Assembly (NCBI RefSeq): GCF_003284935.1
Contig: NZ_QMEV01000020.1
Span: 1 to 64,000 of the forward strand
Reading direction: 5' to 3'
From: Mycobacterium colombiense
GTDB taxonomy: Bacteria; Actinomycetota; Actinomycetes; Mycobacteriales; Mycobacteriaceae
Length of the DNA stretch: 64,000 nucleotides
Below are positions 1-9,066 of this stretch, piece by piece; the stretch's first letter is position 1; each line of letters starts with the position of its first letter. Both the position numbers and the translations under genes were made by a program. The notes under the pieces are model-generated. The model ran no database searches. It had not been told where the DNA came from and saw nothing but the letters and a program-made list of their open reading frames with translations.

Positions 1-179
1 TCGATGGCGACGGCGCGCGACACCACCGCGCGCCGGGCCAGTGCGCCGTCGAGCGCCTGCCAGGACAGGTCGTAGCGGACGTGCAGCCGGTCCAGCCGGT
101 TGGCGGTCCGGTACGCCCAGGCGCCGACGACCGCCAGCACCGCGACCAAGACCGCGATGGCGACAATCAGCCACGTCAT
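1..179 (-). CDS. Membrane protein N-terminus (Rv2609c-like), cut by window edge
   Basis: Only the first 59 codons are inside the window. The start ATG (177-179) shares one base with the pimA stop (TGATG), so it is translationally coupled to pimA. The peptide opens MTWLIVAIAVLVAVLAVVGA, one hydrophobic N-terminal anchor of about 20 residues, then a charged stretch (RTANRLDRLHVRYD) typical of a cytoplasmic domain. In M. tuberculosis the gene after pimA is Rv2609c, which I recall as a membrane protein with a NUDIX domain. The identity here rests on gene order and the N-terminal anchor; the catalytic part is not visible. Confidence 0.7.
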   Translation of the reverse strand, partial: MTWLIVAIAVLVAVLAVVGAWAYRTANRLDRLHVRYDLSWQALDGALARRAVVSRAVAI

Positions 180-1303
180 CAATTGGCCACCTCAACCTTG
201 GCGCCTGACGCGGCGACCGTCTCGTACACCCGCATGATCTGGCTGGCCACCACCGACCAGTCGTAGCGCTGGACAGCGGCCGAACCGGCCGCCACGTAAC
301 GTTCCCGCAGCCCATCATCCTCTAGCACCGCGATCAGCGCATCGGCGAGCGCGTCGCCGTCGCCGACGGGCACCAGGCAGCCCACGTCACCGTTGCCCAG
401 CACGCGGCGGAACGCGTCCAGGTCGCTGGCCACCACGGGGGTCCCGGCGGCCAGCGCCTCGACCAGGACGATGCCGAAGCTCTCCCCGCCGAGGTTGGGC
501 GCGCAGTACACGTCGGCGCTGCGCATCGCCGAGGCCTTCCCGGCGTCGTCGACCTGGCCCAGAAACCGGATGCGGTCCACGAATTCGCCTGCCGCGACGC
601 GCAATTGGTCCTCGTCGCCGCGACCGACGATGAGCAGCTGCACGTCCGCGAACCGCTCGACCAGCCTGGGCAGCGCTTCGAGCAGCACCGGCATGCCCTT
701 GCGCGGCTCGTCGTAGCGGCCCAGGAACAGCACGGTCTTGCCGGCGCGCGGGTAGCCGTCCAGGCGTGGCGCGGAGGCGAAAGAGGCGACGTCGACGCCG
801 TTGGGGATCTCCACGGCGTCGGTGCCCAGCGCCTCCATCTGCCAGCGGCGGGCCAGATCGGAGACCGCGATGCGGCCGACGATCTTCTCGTGCATCGGGC
901 GCAGGATGCCCTGAAACACCGTCAGCGTCAGCGATTTGGTGGTCGAGGTGTGAAACGTCGCCACGATCGGGCCCTCGGCGATGTTGAGGGCCAGCATGGA
1001 CAGGCTCGGCGCGTTGGGTTCGTGCAGATGCAGCACGTCGAAATCGCCTTCGGCGAGCCACTTTTTGACCTTGCGGTGGGTGGCCGGCCCGAACCGCAGC
1101 CGGGCCACGGACCCGTTGTAGGGGATCGGGACGGCCTTGCCGGCCGACACGACGTAGTCGGGCAGCTCGGCGTGCGGCGAGGACGGCGCGAGCACGCTGA
1201 CGTCATGCCCCCGCTCGCGCATCACCTCGGCCAGTTGCAGAACGTGCGACTGCACCCCGCCCGGAACGTCGAACGAGTAGGGACAGACCATCCCGATCCG
1301 CAT
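179..1303 (-). CDS. pimA: Phosphatidylinositol alpha-mannosyltransferase PimA
   Basis: The 374-aa product is a GT-B glycosyltransferase (family GT4) that adds the first mannose from GDP-mannose to the inositol ring of phosphatidylinositol on the inner face of the membrane. It begins MRIGMVCPYSFDVPGGVQSH with the N-terminal GGV loop that contacts the nucleotide sugar. The C-terminal half has the acidic signature GESFGIVLVEALAAG typical of GT4 enzymes. Length fits M. tuberculosis PimA (378 aa). The open frame runs upstream into patA, but ATG 1303 is the right start because it overlaps the patA stop by one base and matches the known N-terminus. It lies in the pgsA1-patA-pimA operon, so lipid acceptor synthesis, mannosylation and acylation are co-expressed. 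Confidence 0.96.
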   Translation of the reverse strand: MRIGMVCPYSFDVPGGVQSHVLQLAEVMRERGHDVSVLAPSSPHAELPDYVVSAGKAVPIPYNGSVARLRFGPATHRKVKKWLAEGDFDVLHLHEPNAPSLSMLALNIAEGPIVATFHTSTTKSLTLTVFQGILRPMHEKIVGRIAVSDLARRWQMEALGTDAVEIPNGVDVASFASAPRLDGYPRAGKTVLFLGRYDEPRKGMPVLLEALPRLVERFADVQLLIVGRGDEDQLRVAAGEFVDRIRFLGQVDDAGKASAMRSADVYCAPNLGGESFGIVLVEALAAGTPVVASDLDAFRRVLGNGDVGCLVPVGDGDALADALIAVLEDDGLRERYVAAGSAAVQRYDWSVVASQIMRVYETVAASGAKVEVAN

Positions 1304-2289
1304 CAGGTGTCCTTGAGCCGGGCCTGCTTGGCTTCGGGGAGGTCGGCCAGCCACTGCGGCTGCATCATGTGCCAGTCCTCGGGGCGGGCGGCGATGTTCT
1401 TCTCGAAATGATCGGCCATCGCCTGGGTGATGGCGCTTACGTCGCCGCTGGTGCAGTCCAGCGGCGGGAGTATGGCGACGCCCCAGCCGCCGTCCTCGAA
1501 CCAGCAGTGCGCCGGCAGCAGGTCCGCCCCGGTCGCGATCGCGAGCTTCGCCGGCCCCGCCGGCATCCGGGTGGGCTCGCCGAAGAAGTCCACCTGCACG
1601 CCGGTGCGGGTCAGGTCGCGCTCGGCCATCAGGCAGACCACCCGGTTGGCCCGCAGCCGGTCGCACAGCACGTCGAAGGGCGGCCGCTCGCCCCCGGACA
1701 GCGGCAGCACCTCGAATCCGAGGCGCTCGCGGTAGTCGATGAACCGCCGGTACAGCGACTCGGGTTTGAGGCGCTCGGCGACGGTGGTGAAGGTGCCGTG
1801 GGTCTGGGCCAGCCACACCCCGGCCATGTCCCAGTTGCCGCTGTGCGGCAACGCGATCACCGCGCCGCGACCGGCGGCCAGCGCCGCCTCGATGTGGTCT
1901 CGCCCCTGGACCGAGTCGTGCAGCTGGCGGCCCAGCACGGCCAGGTCCATCCCCGGCAGCCGGAACGCCTCGCGCCAGTAGCGGGCGTAGGAGGCCAGCG
2001 AGGCCCGCATCAGCGAGTCCGGCACGTCCTCGGGCGGCACGCGCAGCACGCGGGCCAGGTTCTTGCGCAGCTGGTCGGGGCCGCCGCCGCGCGCCGCGTA
2101 GCGAGCCCCGGCGTCAAAAACGTTGCGCGCGGCGAACTCCGGCATCGCCCGCACCGCCATCCAGCCCGACGCGTAGGCCCAGTCGGCGGCCATGTCGCCC
2201 GTCGGGCGGCCCACCATCCGGCTCGCCAGCTGGCGCACCCGACGGGGTTGTGCCCCAATCGTTTTCATGCCCGGTGGAGTGGGGATCAC
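1303..2289 (-). CDS. patA: PIM acyltransferase (Rv2611c-like)
   Basis: The 328-aa product is a lysophospholipid-type acyltransferase that transfers palmitate to the 6-position of the mannose of PIM1 or PIM2. Visible features are the catalytic HSGNWD motif (H-x4-D) and the downstream LMAERDLTRTGV and FFGEPTRMPAGPAKLA blocks of the bacterial LpxL/HtrB-like family. I use GTG 2289 because it overlaps the pgsA1 stop as GTGA; ATG 2268 is an alternative that removes seven residues. The long upstream open frame is a shadow of pgsA1. Its place between pgsA1 and pimA is the conserved mycobacterial arrangement. Confidence 0.93.
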   Translation of the reverse strand: MIPTPPGMKTIGAQPRRVRQLASRMVGRPTGDMAADWAYASGWMAVRAMPEFAARNVFDAGARYAARGGGPDQLRKNLARVLRVPPEDVPDSLMRASLASYARYWREAFRLPGMDLAVLGRQLHDSVQGRDHIEAALAAGRGAVIALPHSGNWDMAGVWLAQTHGTFTTVAERLKPESLYRRFIDYRERLGFEVLPLSGGERPPFDVLCDRLRANRVVCLMAERDLTRTGVQVDFFGEPTRMPAGPAKLAIATGADLLPAHCWFEDGGWGVAILPPLDCTSGDVSAITQAMADHFEKNIAARPEDWHMMQPQWLADLPEAKQARLKDT

Positions 2290-2933
2290 GGGCCGTCCGA
2301 TCCCACCAGGCGGTCGGTCGCGCCCGGTGAGGTGCGCACCGCGTGCAGCCGCTGCGCGCAGGTGAGCAGGCTGGCCAGCGCCAGCACCCACATCGCGACG
2401 GGCAGCGCCGGCGGCCAGGCGACGAACGGGAAGTCCGACACGCCCGCGCCGACCAGCACGATGATCAGCCGCTCCGGGCGTTCGATCAGGCCGCCGTCGC
2501 CGCGCAGCCCGCTGGCTTCCGCACGCGCCTTGATGTAGGAGATCACCTGCGAGGTGACCAGGCAGATCAGCGTCGCCACCGCCAGCAGCTGGTCGTGCAG
2601 GCCGAAGACGATCCACCACAGCAGCCCGCAGAACACCGCGCCGTCGCTGACCCGGTCACAGGTGGCGTCGAGCACCGCGCCGAATCGGGTGCCCCCGCCG
2701 CGTTCCCGCGCCATCGCCCCGTCGAGCATGTCGAAGAGGACGAAGAACCAGACCACCAGCGTTCCGATGAACAGCTTGCCCATCGGGAACAGCGTCAGCG
2801 CACCGGCCACCGCGATGACGGTGCCCAGCACGGTCACGACGTCGGGGGTCAATCCCAGCCGCAGGCACGCCCGTGCGGTCGGGGTGGTCAGCCGCGCGAA
2901 CGCCGCCCGCGACAGGAACGGCACCTTACTCAT
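2286..2933 (-). CDS. pgsA1: Phosphatidylinositol phosphate synthase PgsA1
   Basis: This 215-aa polytopic membrane enzyme of the CDP-alcohol phosphatidyltransferase family makes phosphatidylinositol phosphate from CDP-diacylglycerol and inositol phosphate. The family signature D-x2-DG-x2-AR-x8-G-x3-D-x3-D is complete: D68, D71, D89 and D93 in DMLDGAMARERGGG and the following FGAVLDATCD. The rest is hydrophobic helices. Length matches the 217-aa M. tuberculosis enzyme. It is 49 bp downstream of the HIT gene and overlaps patA by 4 bases, so it supplies the lipid that PatA and PimA modify. Confidence 0.96.
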   Translation of the reverse strand: MSKVPFLSRAAFARLTTPTARACLRLGLTPDVVTVLGTVIAVAGALTLFPMGKLFIGTLVVWFFVLFDMLDGAMARERGGGTRFGAVLDATCDRVSDGAVFCGLLWWIVFGLHDQLLAVATLICLVTSQVISYIKARAEASGLRGDGGLIERPERLIIVLVGAGVSDFPFVAWPPALPVAMWVLALASLLTCAQRLHAVRTSPGATDRLVGSDGP

Positions 2934-2982
2934 TGGCGCCGCTCCTCAGCATCGCTACGCTCTGCATTGTCGCCGGCGCAGC

Positions 2983-3567
2983 TCATGGTTGTTTCGTCCA
3001 CTCCGTGGCCAGCAGCTGACGCGTCTCGCGCAGCAATTGCGGGATCACCTTGGACCCACCGATGATGGTGATGAAATTCGCGTCGCCACCCCAGCGCGGC
3101 ACCACGTGCACGTGCAGGTGTTCGGCGAGCGAACCGCCCGCCGACGTCCCCAGGTTCAGGCCGACGTTGAAACCGTGCGGCCGCGACACGTTCTTGATGA
3201 CGCGAATCGCCTTCTGAATGAAGGACATCAGCTCCGCGCTTTCCGGATCGGTCAGGTCTTCGAGTTCGGACACCCGCCGATAGGGCACCACCATCAGGTG
3301 TCCGGGGTTATAGGGGTAGAGGTTGAGGACGGCGTAGACGAGTTCGCCGCGGGCGACCACCAGGCCGTCTTCGTCGGTGAGGTGGGGAATGTCGCTGAAC
3401 GGCTGCTCGCTCTTGCTCTTGGGGTCGCGCTTCATCGGCGCCTCGGCCAGATAGGTCATCCGGTACGGCGTCCACAGCCGCTGCAGGTGGTCCTGCTCGC
3501 CGACACCCCGGTCCAGGATGGTGTCGTCGGCGCCCTGCTCGGCCGGCTGGCGATCACTCACAGTCAC
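2983..3567 (-). CDS. HIT-family AP4A phosphorylase (Rv2613c-like)
   Basis: A 194-aa histidine-triad protein. The triad HLHVHVV lies near residue 150, and the [15 protein letters not shown] block is the other HIT signature. The M. tuberculosis orthologue Rv2613c is known as a diadenosine tetraphosphate phosphorylase that splits AP4A with phosphate. It starts at GTG 3567, which overlaps the thrS stop as GTGA; a second GTG two codons in is also possible. The coupling to thrS makes sense because aminoacyl-tRNA synthetases produce AP4A as a side product. Confidence 0.92.
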   Translation of the reverse strand: MTVSDRQPAEQGADDTILDRGVGEQDHLQRLWTPYRMTYLAEAPMKRDPKSKSEQPFSDIPHLTDEDGLVVARGELVYAVLNLYPYNPGHLMVVPYRRVSELEDLTDPESAELMSFIQKAIRVIKNVSRPHGFNVGLNLGTSAGGSLAEHLHVHVVPRWGGDANFITIIGGSKVIPQLLRETRQLLATEWTKQP

Positions 3568-5618
3568 TCACCACTTGACACTTTCACGAGGTCGGCTGTG
3601 GGCACGGAATTCTCACGATCGGCGATCCACTTCACGATCGCGTCGACCGCCCCGTCGCGGGGCACGCCGTTGATCTGGGTGCGGTCACCGAAACGGAAGC
3701 TGACGGCGCCGGCCGCCACGTCGCGGTCACCGGCCAGCAGCATGAACGGCACCCGCTGATTGGTGTGGTGGACGATCTTCTTGGCCATCCGGTCGTCGCT
3801 GGTATCGACCTCGACCCGCACGCCGTGCGACTTCAGTTGCGCGGCAACGCTTTGCAGGTATTCCACGTGCTCGTCGGCGACCGGGATGCCCACCGCCTGC
3901 ACCGGGGCCAGCCACGCCGGGAACGCCCCCGCGTAGTGCTCGGTGAGGATGCCGAAGAACCGCTCGATCGAGCCGAACAGCGCCCGGTGGATCAGCACCG
4001 GCCGCTGCCGCGACCCGTCGGACGCGGTGTATTCCAACTCGAACCGGTCGGGCATGTTGAAGTCGAGCTGGATGGTCGACATCTGCCAGCTGCGGCCCAG
4101 CGCGTCCTTGACCTGCACCGAGATCTTCGGGCCGTAGAACGCCGCACCGCCGGGATCGGGGACGAAATGCAACCCGGAGGCCACGGCGACCTCCCGCAGC
4201 ACCTCGGTGGCCTCGTCCCACATCTCGTCGGAGCCCGAGTACTTCTCCGGGTCCTTGGTGGACAGCTCCAGGTAGAAGTCGTTGAGCCCGTAGTCGGCCA
4301 GCAAATCGAGCACGAAGCGCAGCAGCGAGGTCAGCTCGTCGCGCATCTGTTCGCGCGTGCAGTAGATGTGGGCGTCGTCCTGCGTCATGCCGCGCACCCG
4401 GGTCAGGCCGTGCACCACGCCGGACTTCTCGTAGCGGTACACGCTGCCGAACTCGAAGAGCCGCAACGGAAGCTCGCGATAGGAGCGACCGCGTGACCGG
4501 TAGATCAGGTGGTGCATCGGGCAGTTCATCGGCTTGAGGTAGTAGTCCTGCCCGGGCTTGCGCACCGTGCCGTCCTCGTTGAACTCCGCGTCCAGGTGCA
4601 TCGGCGGGTACATGCCGTCGGCGTACCACTCGAGGTGGCCCGACGTGATGTAGAGCTGCTCCTTGGTGATGTGCGGGGTGTTGACGAACTCGTAGCCGGC
4701 CTCGATGTGCTTGCGCCGCGAGTACTCCTCGAGCTCGCGACGGATGATGCCGCCCTTGGGGTGGAAAACCGCCAGGCCGGAACCGATTTCGTCGGGGAAG
4801 CTGAACAGGTCGAGCTCGCTGCCCAGCTTGCGGTGGTCGCGGCGCTGGGCCTCTTCGATCAGCTCGAGGTAGGCATCCAGCGCCTCCTGGGACTCCCAGG
4901 CGGTGCCGTAGATGCGTTGCAGGCTGGCGTTGCTCTGGTCGCCGCGCCAATAGGCCGCCGAGCTTCGGGTCAGCTTGAACGCCGGGATGTGCTTGGTCGT
5001 CGGGATGTGCGGACCGCGGCACAGGTCACCCCAAACCCGTTGCCGGGTACGGGGATTGAGGTTGTCGTAGGCGGTGAGTTCGTCGCCGCCGACCTCCATG
5101 ATGTCGGGGTCGCCGGATTTGTCGTCCACGAGTTCGAGCTTGTACGGCTCGTTGGCCAGCTCGGCGCGCGCCTGCTCTTTGGACTCATACACGCGCCGCT
5201 CGAACAGCTGGCCCTCTTTGACGATCTGACGCATCCGCTTTTCCAGCTTGGCCAGGTCTTCGGGCGTGAACGGCTCCGGCACGTCGAAGTCGTAGTAGAA
5301 GCCGTCGGTGATCGGCGGGCCGATGCCCAGCTTGGCTTGCGGGAACAGCTCCTGCACGGCCTGGGCCAACACGTGCGCGGCCGAATGCCGGATGACGCTG
5401 CGGCCCTCGTCGGTGTTGGCGGCCACCGGGACCACCTCGGCGTCGGCGTCGGGCGCCCAGCTCAGGTCGCGCAGCTTTCCCGAGTCGTCGCGCACCACCA
5501 CGATCGCGTCGGGTGTGCCCCGCCTCGGCAGTCCCGCCTCGCCGACCGCGGCGGCCGCGGTGGTCCCGGCCGGCACCCGGATCGGGGCTGGCGGGACGTC
5601 GTGGGCGGGGGCGCTCAT
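3564..5618 (-). CDS. thrS: Threonyl-tRNA synthetase
   Basis: This 684-aa class II synthetase charges tRNA-Thr. Domain order is a TGS-like N-terminus, the SAD/editing domain with [12 protein letters not shown] near residue 75, the class II core with MNCPMHH and the R-x-Y-E motif [10 protein letters not shown], then an anticodon-binding domain ([26 protein letters not shown]). I start it at ATG 5618 ([10 protein letters not shown]), matching the M. tuberculosis protein; the frame stays open another 16 codons upstream without support. It heads the thrS-HIT-pgsA1-patA-pimA operon, with 4-base overlaps throughout except before pgsA1. Confidence 0.97.
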   Translation of the reverse strand: MSAPAHDVPPAPIRVPAGTTAAAAVGEAGLPRRGTPDAIVVVRDDSGKLRDLSWAPDADAEVVPVAANTDEGRSVIRHSAAHVLAQAVQELFPQAKLGIGPPITDGFYYDFDVPEPFTPEDLAKLEKRMRQIVKEGQLFERRVYESKEQARAELANEPYKLELVDDKSGDPDIMEVGGDELTAYDNLNPRTRQRVWGDLCRGPHIPTTKHIPAFKLTRSSAAYWRGDQSNASLQRIYGTAWESQEALDAYLELIEEAQRRDHRKLGSELDLFSFPDEIGSGLAVFHPKGGIIRRELEEYSRRKHIEAGYEFVNTPHITKEQLYITSGHLEWYADGMYPPMHLDAEFNEDGTVRKPGQDYYLKPMNCPMHHLIYRSRGRSYRELPLRLFEFGSVYRYEKSGVVHGLTRVRGMTQDDAHIYCTREQMRDELTSLLRFVLDLLADYGLNDFYLELSTKDPEKYSGSDEMWDEATEVLREVAVASGLHFVPDPGGAAFYGPKISVQVKDALGRSWQMSTIQLDFNMPDRFELEYTASDGSRQRPVLIHRALFGSIERFFGILTEHYAGAFPAWLAPVQAVGIPVADEHVEYLQSVAAQLKSHGVRVEVDTSDDRMAKKIVHHTNQRVPFMLLAGDRDVAAGAVSFRFGDRTQINGVPRDGAVDAIVKWIADRENSVPTADLVKVSSGE

Positions 5619-5686
5619 GAGGCTGGTTCTCCAAGGTTGGTGGTGTGAGGAGTCGATCGCTGCCATGCTATCGGGGCCGACCCCGC

Positions 5687-6313
5687 TCAGGGCTGGCCAG
5701 GCTTGAGCCGCACGAACAGCGCGTCGGCTTCGGTCAGCAACCGATCGCCGTCGGTCAGCCGTCCCGAGACGAAGATCTTGCGCCCGTCCACCCGGTCGAT
5801 GCCCGCGTCGAACTGCAGTTCCTTTTCGATCGGGACGATGTGGCGGTAGTCGATCTTGAGGTAGGCGGTGCGCTGGCGCGGGTTGCCGGTGAGCACCGAG
5901 GCCGACAGCCCGAGGATCGAGTCGAACAGCATGCCCAGCGCGCCGCCGTGCACGGCCCCGTTGCGGCCCAGATGGAACCGGGCGAAGCGGGCCTGGCCGT
6001 GGATGCGGCCGTCCTCACCCTTGTGGGCCGACATCGGGATGGTCAGGATGTTGCCGCGCATCGGCAGGTCCATCCGCCGGCCCGACGGGGACGCCCACTC
6101 GTCGGCGTCGTACGGCGCCAGCAGGGCCGACGCCTTCTCCAGCAGGTCAGCGGCCTCGGTGATCACCTCGTCGGGGGCGTCGGCGGCCCGGGCGCGGTCC
6201 TGCACCGAGCGCACGGCGTCGATGAACCTGCCGTAGTCGGGCCCGCCCTTGGTCGTCGGTTCGGGCGGATTGAACCCGCCGCCGGGGTGTCGGTGATGTT
6301 CGGCCACCACCAC
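5687..6313 (-). CDS. Hotdog-fold acyl-CoA thioesterase (PaaI-like)
   Basis: A 208-aa protein with a C-terminal single hotdog domain. The diagnostic [14 protein letters not shown] motif near residue 120 matches PaaI/4HBT thioesterases, where the HGG loop binds the thioester. The N-terminal 70 residues are helical and charged ([15 protein letters not shown]), as in mycobacterial members. The substrate cannot be read from sequence. The start is uncertain: several GTG codons run in tandem at about 6313. It is 68 bp upstream of thrS on the same strand and may be its own unit. Confidence 0.8.
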   Translation of the reverse strand: MVVAEHHRHPGGGFNPPEPTTKGGPDYGRFIDAVRSVQDRARAADAPDEVITEAADLLEKASALLAPYDADEWASPSGRRMDLPMRGNILTIPMSAHKGEDGRIHGQARFARFHLGRNGAVHGGALGMLFDSILGLSASVLTGNPRQRTAYLKIDYRHIVPIEKELQFDAGIDRVDGRKIFVSGRLTDGDRLLTEADALFVRLKPGQP

Positions 6314-6349
6314 ACCGTATTGCCCGGCGGGCGGGCCGAAGCGCGCCGG

Positions 6350-7234
6350 TTAGGCCGGCTGCTGAGCCCCGGCGGCCGCCAGCGTCTCGAACTCCTCATC
6401 GGATAGCTCGATCTCGGCGGCGGCGACGTTCTCCTCCACATGCGCGACCTTGGAGGTCCCCGGGATCGGCACCATCACGGGCGAGCGTTTCAGCAGCCAC
6501 GCCAAGGCCAACTGCGACGGCGACGCGTCGTGGTCGGCGGCGATGCGCTGCAGCGGGCCGTCGGCGGCCGCGAGCGGTCCCGCGGCCAGCGGGAACCACG
6601 GGATGAACCCGATGCCCTGCTTGGTCGCCGCCTCCAGCAGCGGCTCGGCACTGCGGGCCGTCAGGTTGTACATGTTCTGCACCGACACGATCTCGGTGAC
6701 GCGCAGGGCCGCGTTGAGCTGGTCGACGTCGATCTCCGACAGGCCGATGTGGCGGATCTTGCCCTCGTTCTTCAGCGTGAGCAGCTCACCCACCTGGTCT
6801 TCCAGCGGGAAGTTCGCGTCGACGCGGTGCAACTGGAACAGGTCGATGGTGTCCACGCCCAGCCGGCGCAGGCTCATCTCGCACTCCTGGCGCAGGTAAC
6901 TCGGATTGCCCAGCGGGATCCAGATGTCCGGGCCGGTGCGCAGCAGGCCCGCCTTGGTCGCAATCACCAGGCCGTCGTAGGGATGCAACGCCTCGCGAAT
7001 GATCTCCTCGGAAAAGTAGGGGCCGTAGGAGTCGGCGGTGTCGATGAAGTTCACCCCCAGCTCGACGGCCCGGCGCAGCACCCGGACGCATTCGTCGCGG
7101 TCTTCGGGCGGGCCCCAGACGCCCTTGGCGGTCAGGCGCATGGCGCCGAAGCCGAGTCGGTTGACGGTCAAATCGCCGCCGAAGGTGAAGGTTCCGGATG
7201 CCCCTGCAACAGTTTTCGAGTTTTCTGCGGTCAC
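6350..7234 (-). CDS. Aldo/keto reductase
   Basis: The 294-aa product is an NADPH-dependent AKR of the YdbC/voltage-gated K-channel beta-like type. The catalytic tetrad is visible: D in FIDTADSYGPYFSEE, Y in the same block, K in VIATKAG and H in LFQLHRVDAN. The NADP loop is near IPGTSKVAHVEEN. I choose GTG 7234 (VTAENSKTV), giving the usual length; the frame extends 12 codons further upstream. The next gene (thioesterase) starts 36 bp downstream, so the two may be co-transcribed. The substrate is unknown. Confidence 0.88.
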   Translation of the reverse strand: MTAENSKTVAGASGTFTFGGDLTVNRLGFGAMRLTAKGVWGPPEDRDECVRVLRRAVELGVNFIDTADSYGPYFSEEIIREALHPYDGLVIATKAGLLRTGPDIWIPLGNPSYLRQECEMSLRRLGVDTIDLFQLHRVDANFPLEDQVGELLTLKNEGKIRHIGLSEIDVDQLNAALRVTEIVSVQNMYNLTARSAEPLLEAATKQGIGFIPWFPLAAGPLAAADGPLQRIAADHDASPSQLALAWLLKRSPVMVPIPGTSKVAHVEENVAAAEIELSDEEFETLAAAGAQQPA

Positions 7235-7292
7235 ACCTTTAGACCGTACGCGCCGAATGTCACCGCGCATCCCGGCGTGGCAAGCTGGGCAC

Positions 7293-7793
7293 GTGGACCT
7301 ACGAGCGCTCGAGGAACTCCCCCTGACCTACTCCGAAGTGGGGGCGACCGCGGGCGGCGAGCTGCCCGCCGGATACGACCATCAGCACGCCGAGCGCCAA
7401 ATCGGCACGGGCCAACAGCGTTTCGAGCAGGCCGCCGCCGCCGTCATGCGCTGGGGCATGCAGCGCGGATCCGGGCTGCGCGTGCAGGCCAGCTCCGAGG
7501 TCGCCGTCGTCGACGCGGTAGTGGTGGTGAAAATGGGCTTTCTGCCCGCGCCCTGCCGCGTCGTCTACGTCGTCGACGAACCCCACATCCGCGGCTTCGG
7601 CTACGGCACCCTGCCGGGCCATCCGGAGTCCGGCGAGGAACGCTTCGTGGTGCGGCGCGACCCCGTCACCTCGGCGGTGTACGCCGAGGTGACGGCCTTC
7701 TCCCGGCCCGCGACCTGGTGGAGCAAGGCCGGCGGGCCGGTGGTGAAGGTCGGTCAGCGCCTCATCGCCAGGCGCTACCTGCGGGCGGTGTGA
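7293..7793 (+). CDS. DUF1990 protein (Rv2616-like)
   Basis: A 166-aa DUF1990 protein, the same length I recall for M. tuberculosis Rv2616. Conserved family pieces are LPLTYSEVGAT at the start, the GYGTLPGHPESGEERF block near residue 105, and FSRPATWWSKAGGP. No biochemical role is established for DUF1990. GTG 7293 is chosen by length; ATG 7257 is in frame and would add 12 residues. It converges with the DoxX gene with only 3 bp between stops. Confidence 0.8.
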   Translation: MDLRALEELPLTYSEVGATAGGELPAGYDHQHAERQIGTGQQRFEQAAAAVMRWGMQRGSGLRVQASSEVAVVDAVVVVKMGFLPAPCRVVYVVDEPHIRGFGYGTLPGHPESGEERFVVRRDPVTSAVYAEVTAFSRPATWWSKAGGPVVKVGQRLIARRYLRAV

Positions 7794-7796
7794 CCG

Positions 7797-8276
7797 TCAT
7801 CGGGTGGCGACGCCGCCCCCGATTCCGGCCCCGGTGCCGCGGCCGATGACGCCCGTGTGCACGCCCTGCGCCAGCCGGGCCAGCGCGACGGCGCCGACGA
7901 GCAGGCCGAAGTCGCGCAGCGCGACGTCGTAGAAGCCGGGCCCGCTAACCAGGTCGATGATGATGCCCGCCAGCCACGCCGCGACCACCCAGGCGCCGAT
8001 CCGCGGGGCCACCGCGACCAGCACCCCGGCCACGATCTCGATGACCCCGACCAGATACATGCACTGATCGGCCGTGCCGGGCACGAGATCATCGATCCAC
8101 CCGGCCAGGTACATGCTCCAGTGATGCGGGTGGGTCAGCAGGTTGAAGAACTTGTCCAGCCCGAAAACGATGGGCGCGACCGTGAATACGGCGCGCAGCG
8201 CGAAATACGCCGAGTAGGCCGGATCCCGCAGCTGATCGGCCAGGGCGGGGGTGGCGCTGGCGTGGTTGGTGCTCAT
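7797..8276 (-). CDS. DoxX-family membrane protein (Rv2617c-like)
   Basis: This 159-aa protein has about four hydrophobic helices (for example IVFGLDKFFNLL, MYLVGVIEIVAGVLVAVAP, FGLLVGAVALARLAQGV) in the layout of DoxX/DUF4395-type small membrane proteins. Some DoxX proteins work with thiol or oxidative-stress systems, but nothing in this sequence shows a catalytic role. It is divergent from the HTH gene at 8368 and shares a 91-bp control region with paired TCTGTTAGAAA half-sites, so that regulator probably controls it. Confidence 0.78.
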   Translation of the reverse strand: MSTNHASATPALADQLRDPAYSAYFALRAVFTVAPIVFGLDKFFNLLTHPHHWSMYLAGWIDDLVPGTADQCMYLVGVIEIVAGVLVAVAPRIGAWVVAAWLAGIIIDLVSGPGFYDVALRDFGLLVGAVALARLAQGVHTGVIGRGTGAGIGGGVATR

Positions 8277-8287
8277 GGCAGCCTCCG

Positions 8288-8357
8288 TTTCTAACAGATG
8301 ATATTTCGTACGTTAGATTGGGTAGACTGTAGCGTCAAGCATTTTGTCTGTTAGAAA
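8288..8357. promoter_or_regulatory. Inverted-repeat operator between DoxX gene and HTH regulator
   Basis: TTTCTAACAGA at 8288-8298 and TCTGTTAGAAA at 8347-8357 are exact reverse complements (11 bp). A third partial copy, CGTTAGAT, lies between them near 8310. They flank the divergent promoter region of the DoxX and regulator genes. This is the expected site for autoregulation by the HTH protein; binding is inferred. Confidence 0.65.
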
Positions 8358-8367
8358 TGGCGGTCGG

Positions 8368-9066
8368 ATGGACGACGCGGACGCCCTGCAGCGCGACGCC
8401 GCCGGCATCGGCGCACTCGCCGATCCGGTGCGCCGGCGGCTGTATCAGTACGTGTGCGCCCAACCCGGGCTCGTGGGCCGCGACCAGGCGGCCGACGCCG
8501 TCGGGATCCCCCACCACCAGGCCAAGTTCCACCTGGACCGGCTCACCGCCGAGGGCCTGCTGGAAACCGATTACGCCCGCCTGACCGGCCGCTCGGGGCC
8601 CGGCGCCGGACGGACCTCCAAGCTGTATCGCCGCGCGCGCCGCGACATCGCGGTCAGCCTTCCGCACCGCGAATACGAGCTGGCCGGGCGCCTGATGGCG
8701 ACGGCCATCGCCCGGTCGGCCGACACCGGGGAACCGGTCACCGACGTCCTCGACCGCGTCGCCCGCGAGTACGGCCGGTCGATCGGCGCCGGCAAGCGCC
8801 CGCCGGCCGACGCCGAGGCCGCGCTGCGGCGCGCGGTCGGATTGCTCAGCCGGTACGGCTACGAGCCGCGCTTTTCCGACAGCGAGGTCGAGCTCGCCAA
8901 CTGCCCGTTCCACGCGCTGGCCCAGGAGCAGACGGAGCTGGCCTGCAACATGAACCACGCGCTGATCAGCGGCTTGGCCGATGCGCTCGCACCGCACGGC
9001 CCCGACGCCCGGCTCTGCCCGGGGCGGGACCGGTGTTGCGTGGTGCTCACGCCCGCCGGCCGGTAG
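8368..9066 (+). CDS. ArsR/SufR-like HTH regulator with C-terminal cysteines (Rv2618-like)
   Basis: A 232-aa regulator. Residues 10-75 form a winged helix (ADPVRRRLYQYVCAQPG, HHQAKFHLDRLTAEGLLE). The C-terminal half carries CPFHAL, then a cysteine 13 residues later (ACNMNHAL), then CPGRDRCC. This cysteine layout resembles SufR-type regulators, which bind an iron-sulfur cluster; the resemblance is my inference. ATG 8368 is used; an earlier TTG at 8344 falls inside the operator. The 3' end overlaps the convergent nitronate monooxygenase gene by 20 bp. A related regulator is at 10829-11509. Confidence 0.78.
   Translation: MDDADALQRDAAGIGALADPVRRRLYQYVCAQPGLVGRDQAADAVGIPHHQAKFHLDRLTAEGLLETDYARLTGRSGPGAGRTSKLYRRARRDIAVSLPHREYELAGRLMATAIARSADTGEPVTDVLDRVAREYGRSIGAGKRPPADAEAALRRAVGLLSRYGYEPRFSDSEVELANCPFHALAQEQTELACNMNHALISGLADALAPHGPDARLCPGRDRCCVVLTPAGR

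Noticed and set aside
1304..1816. N-terminal extension of pimA (545 aa)
   Set aside because: It runs through patA in another frame; the coupled ATG 1303 gives the known PimA N-terminus.
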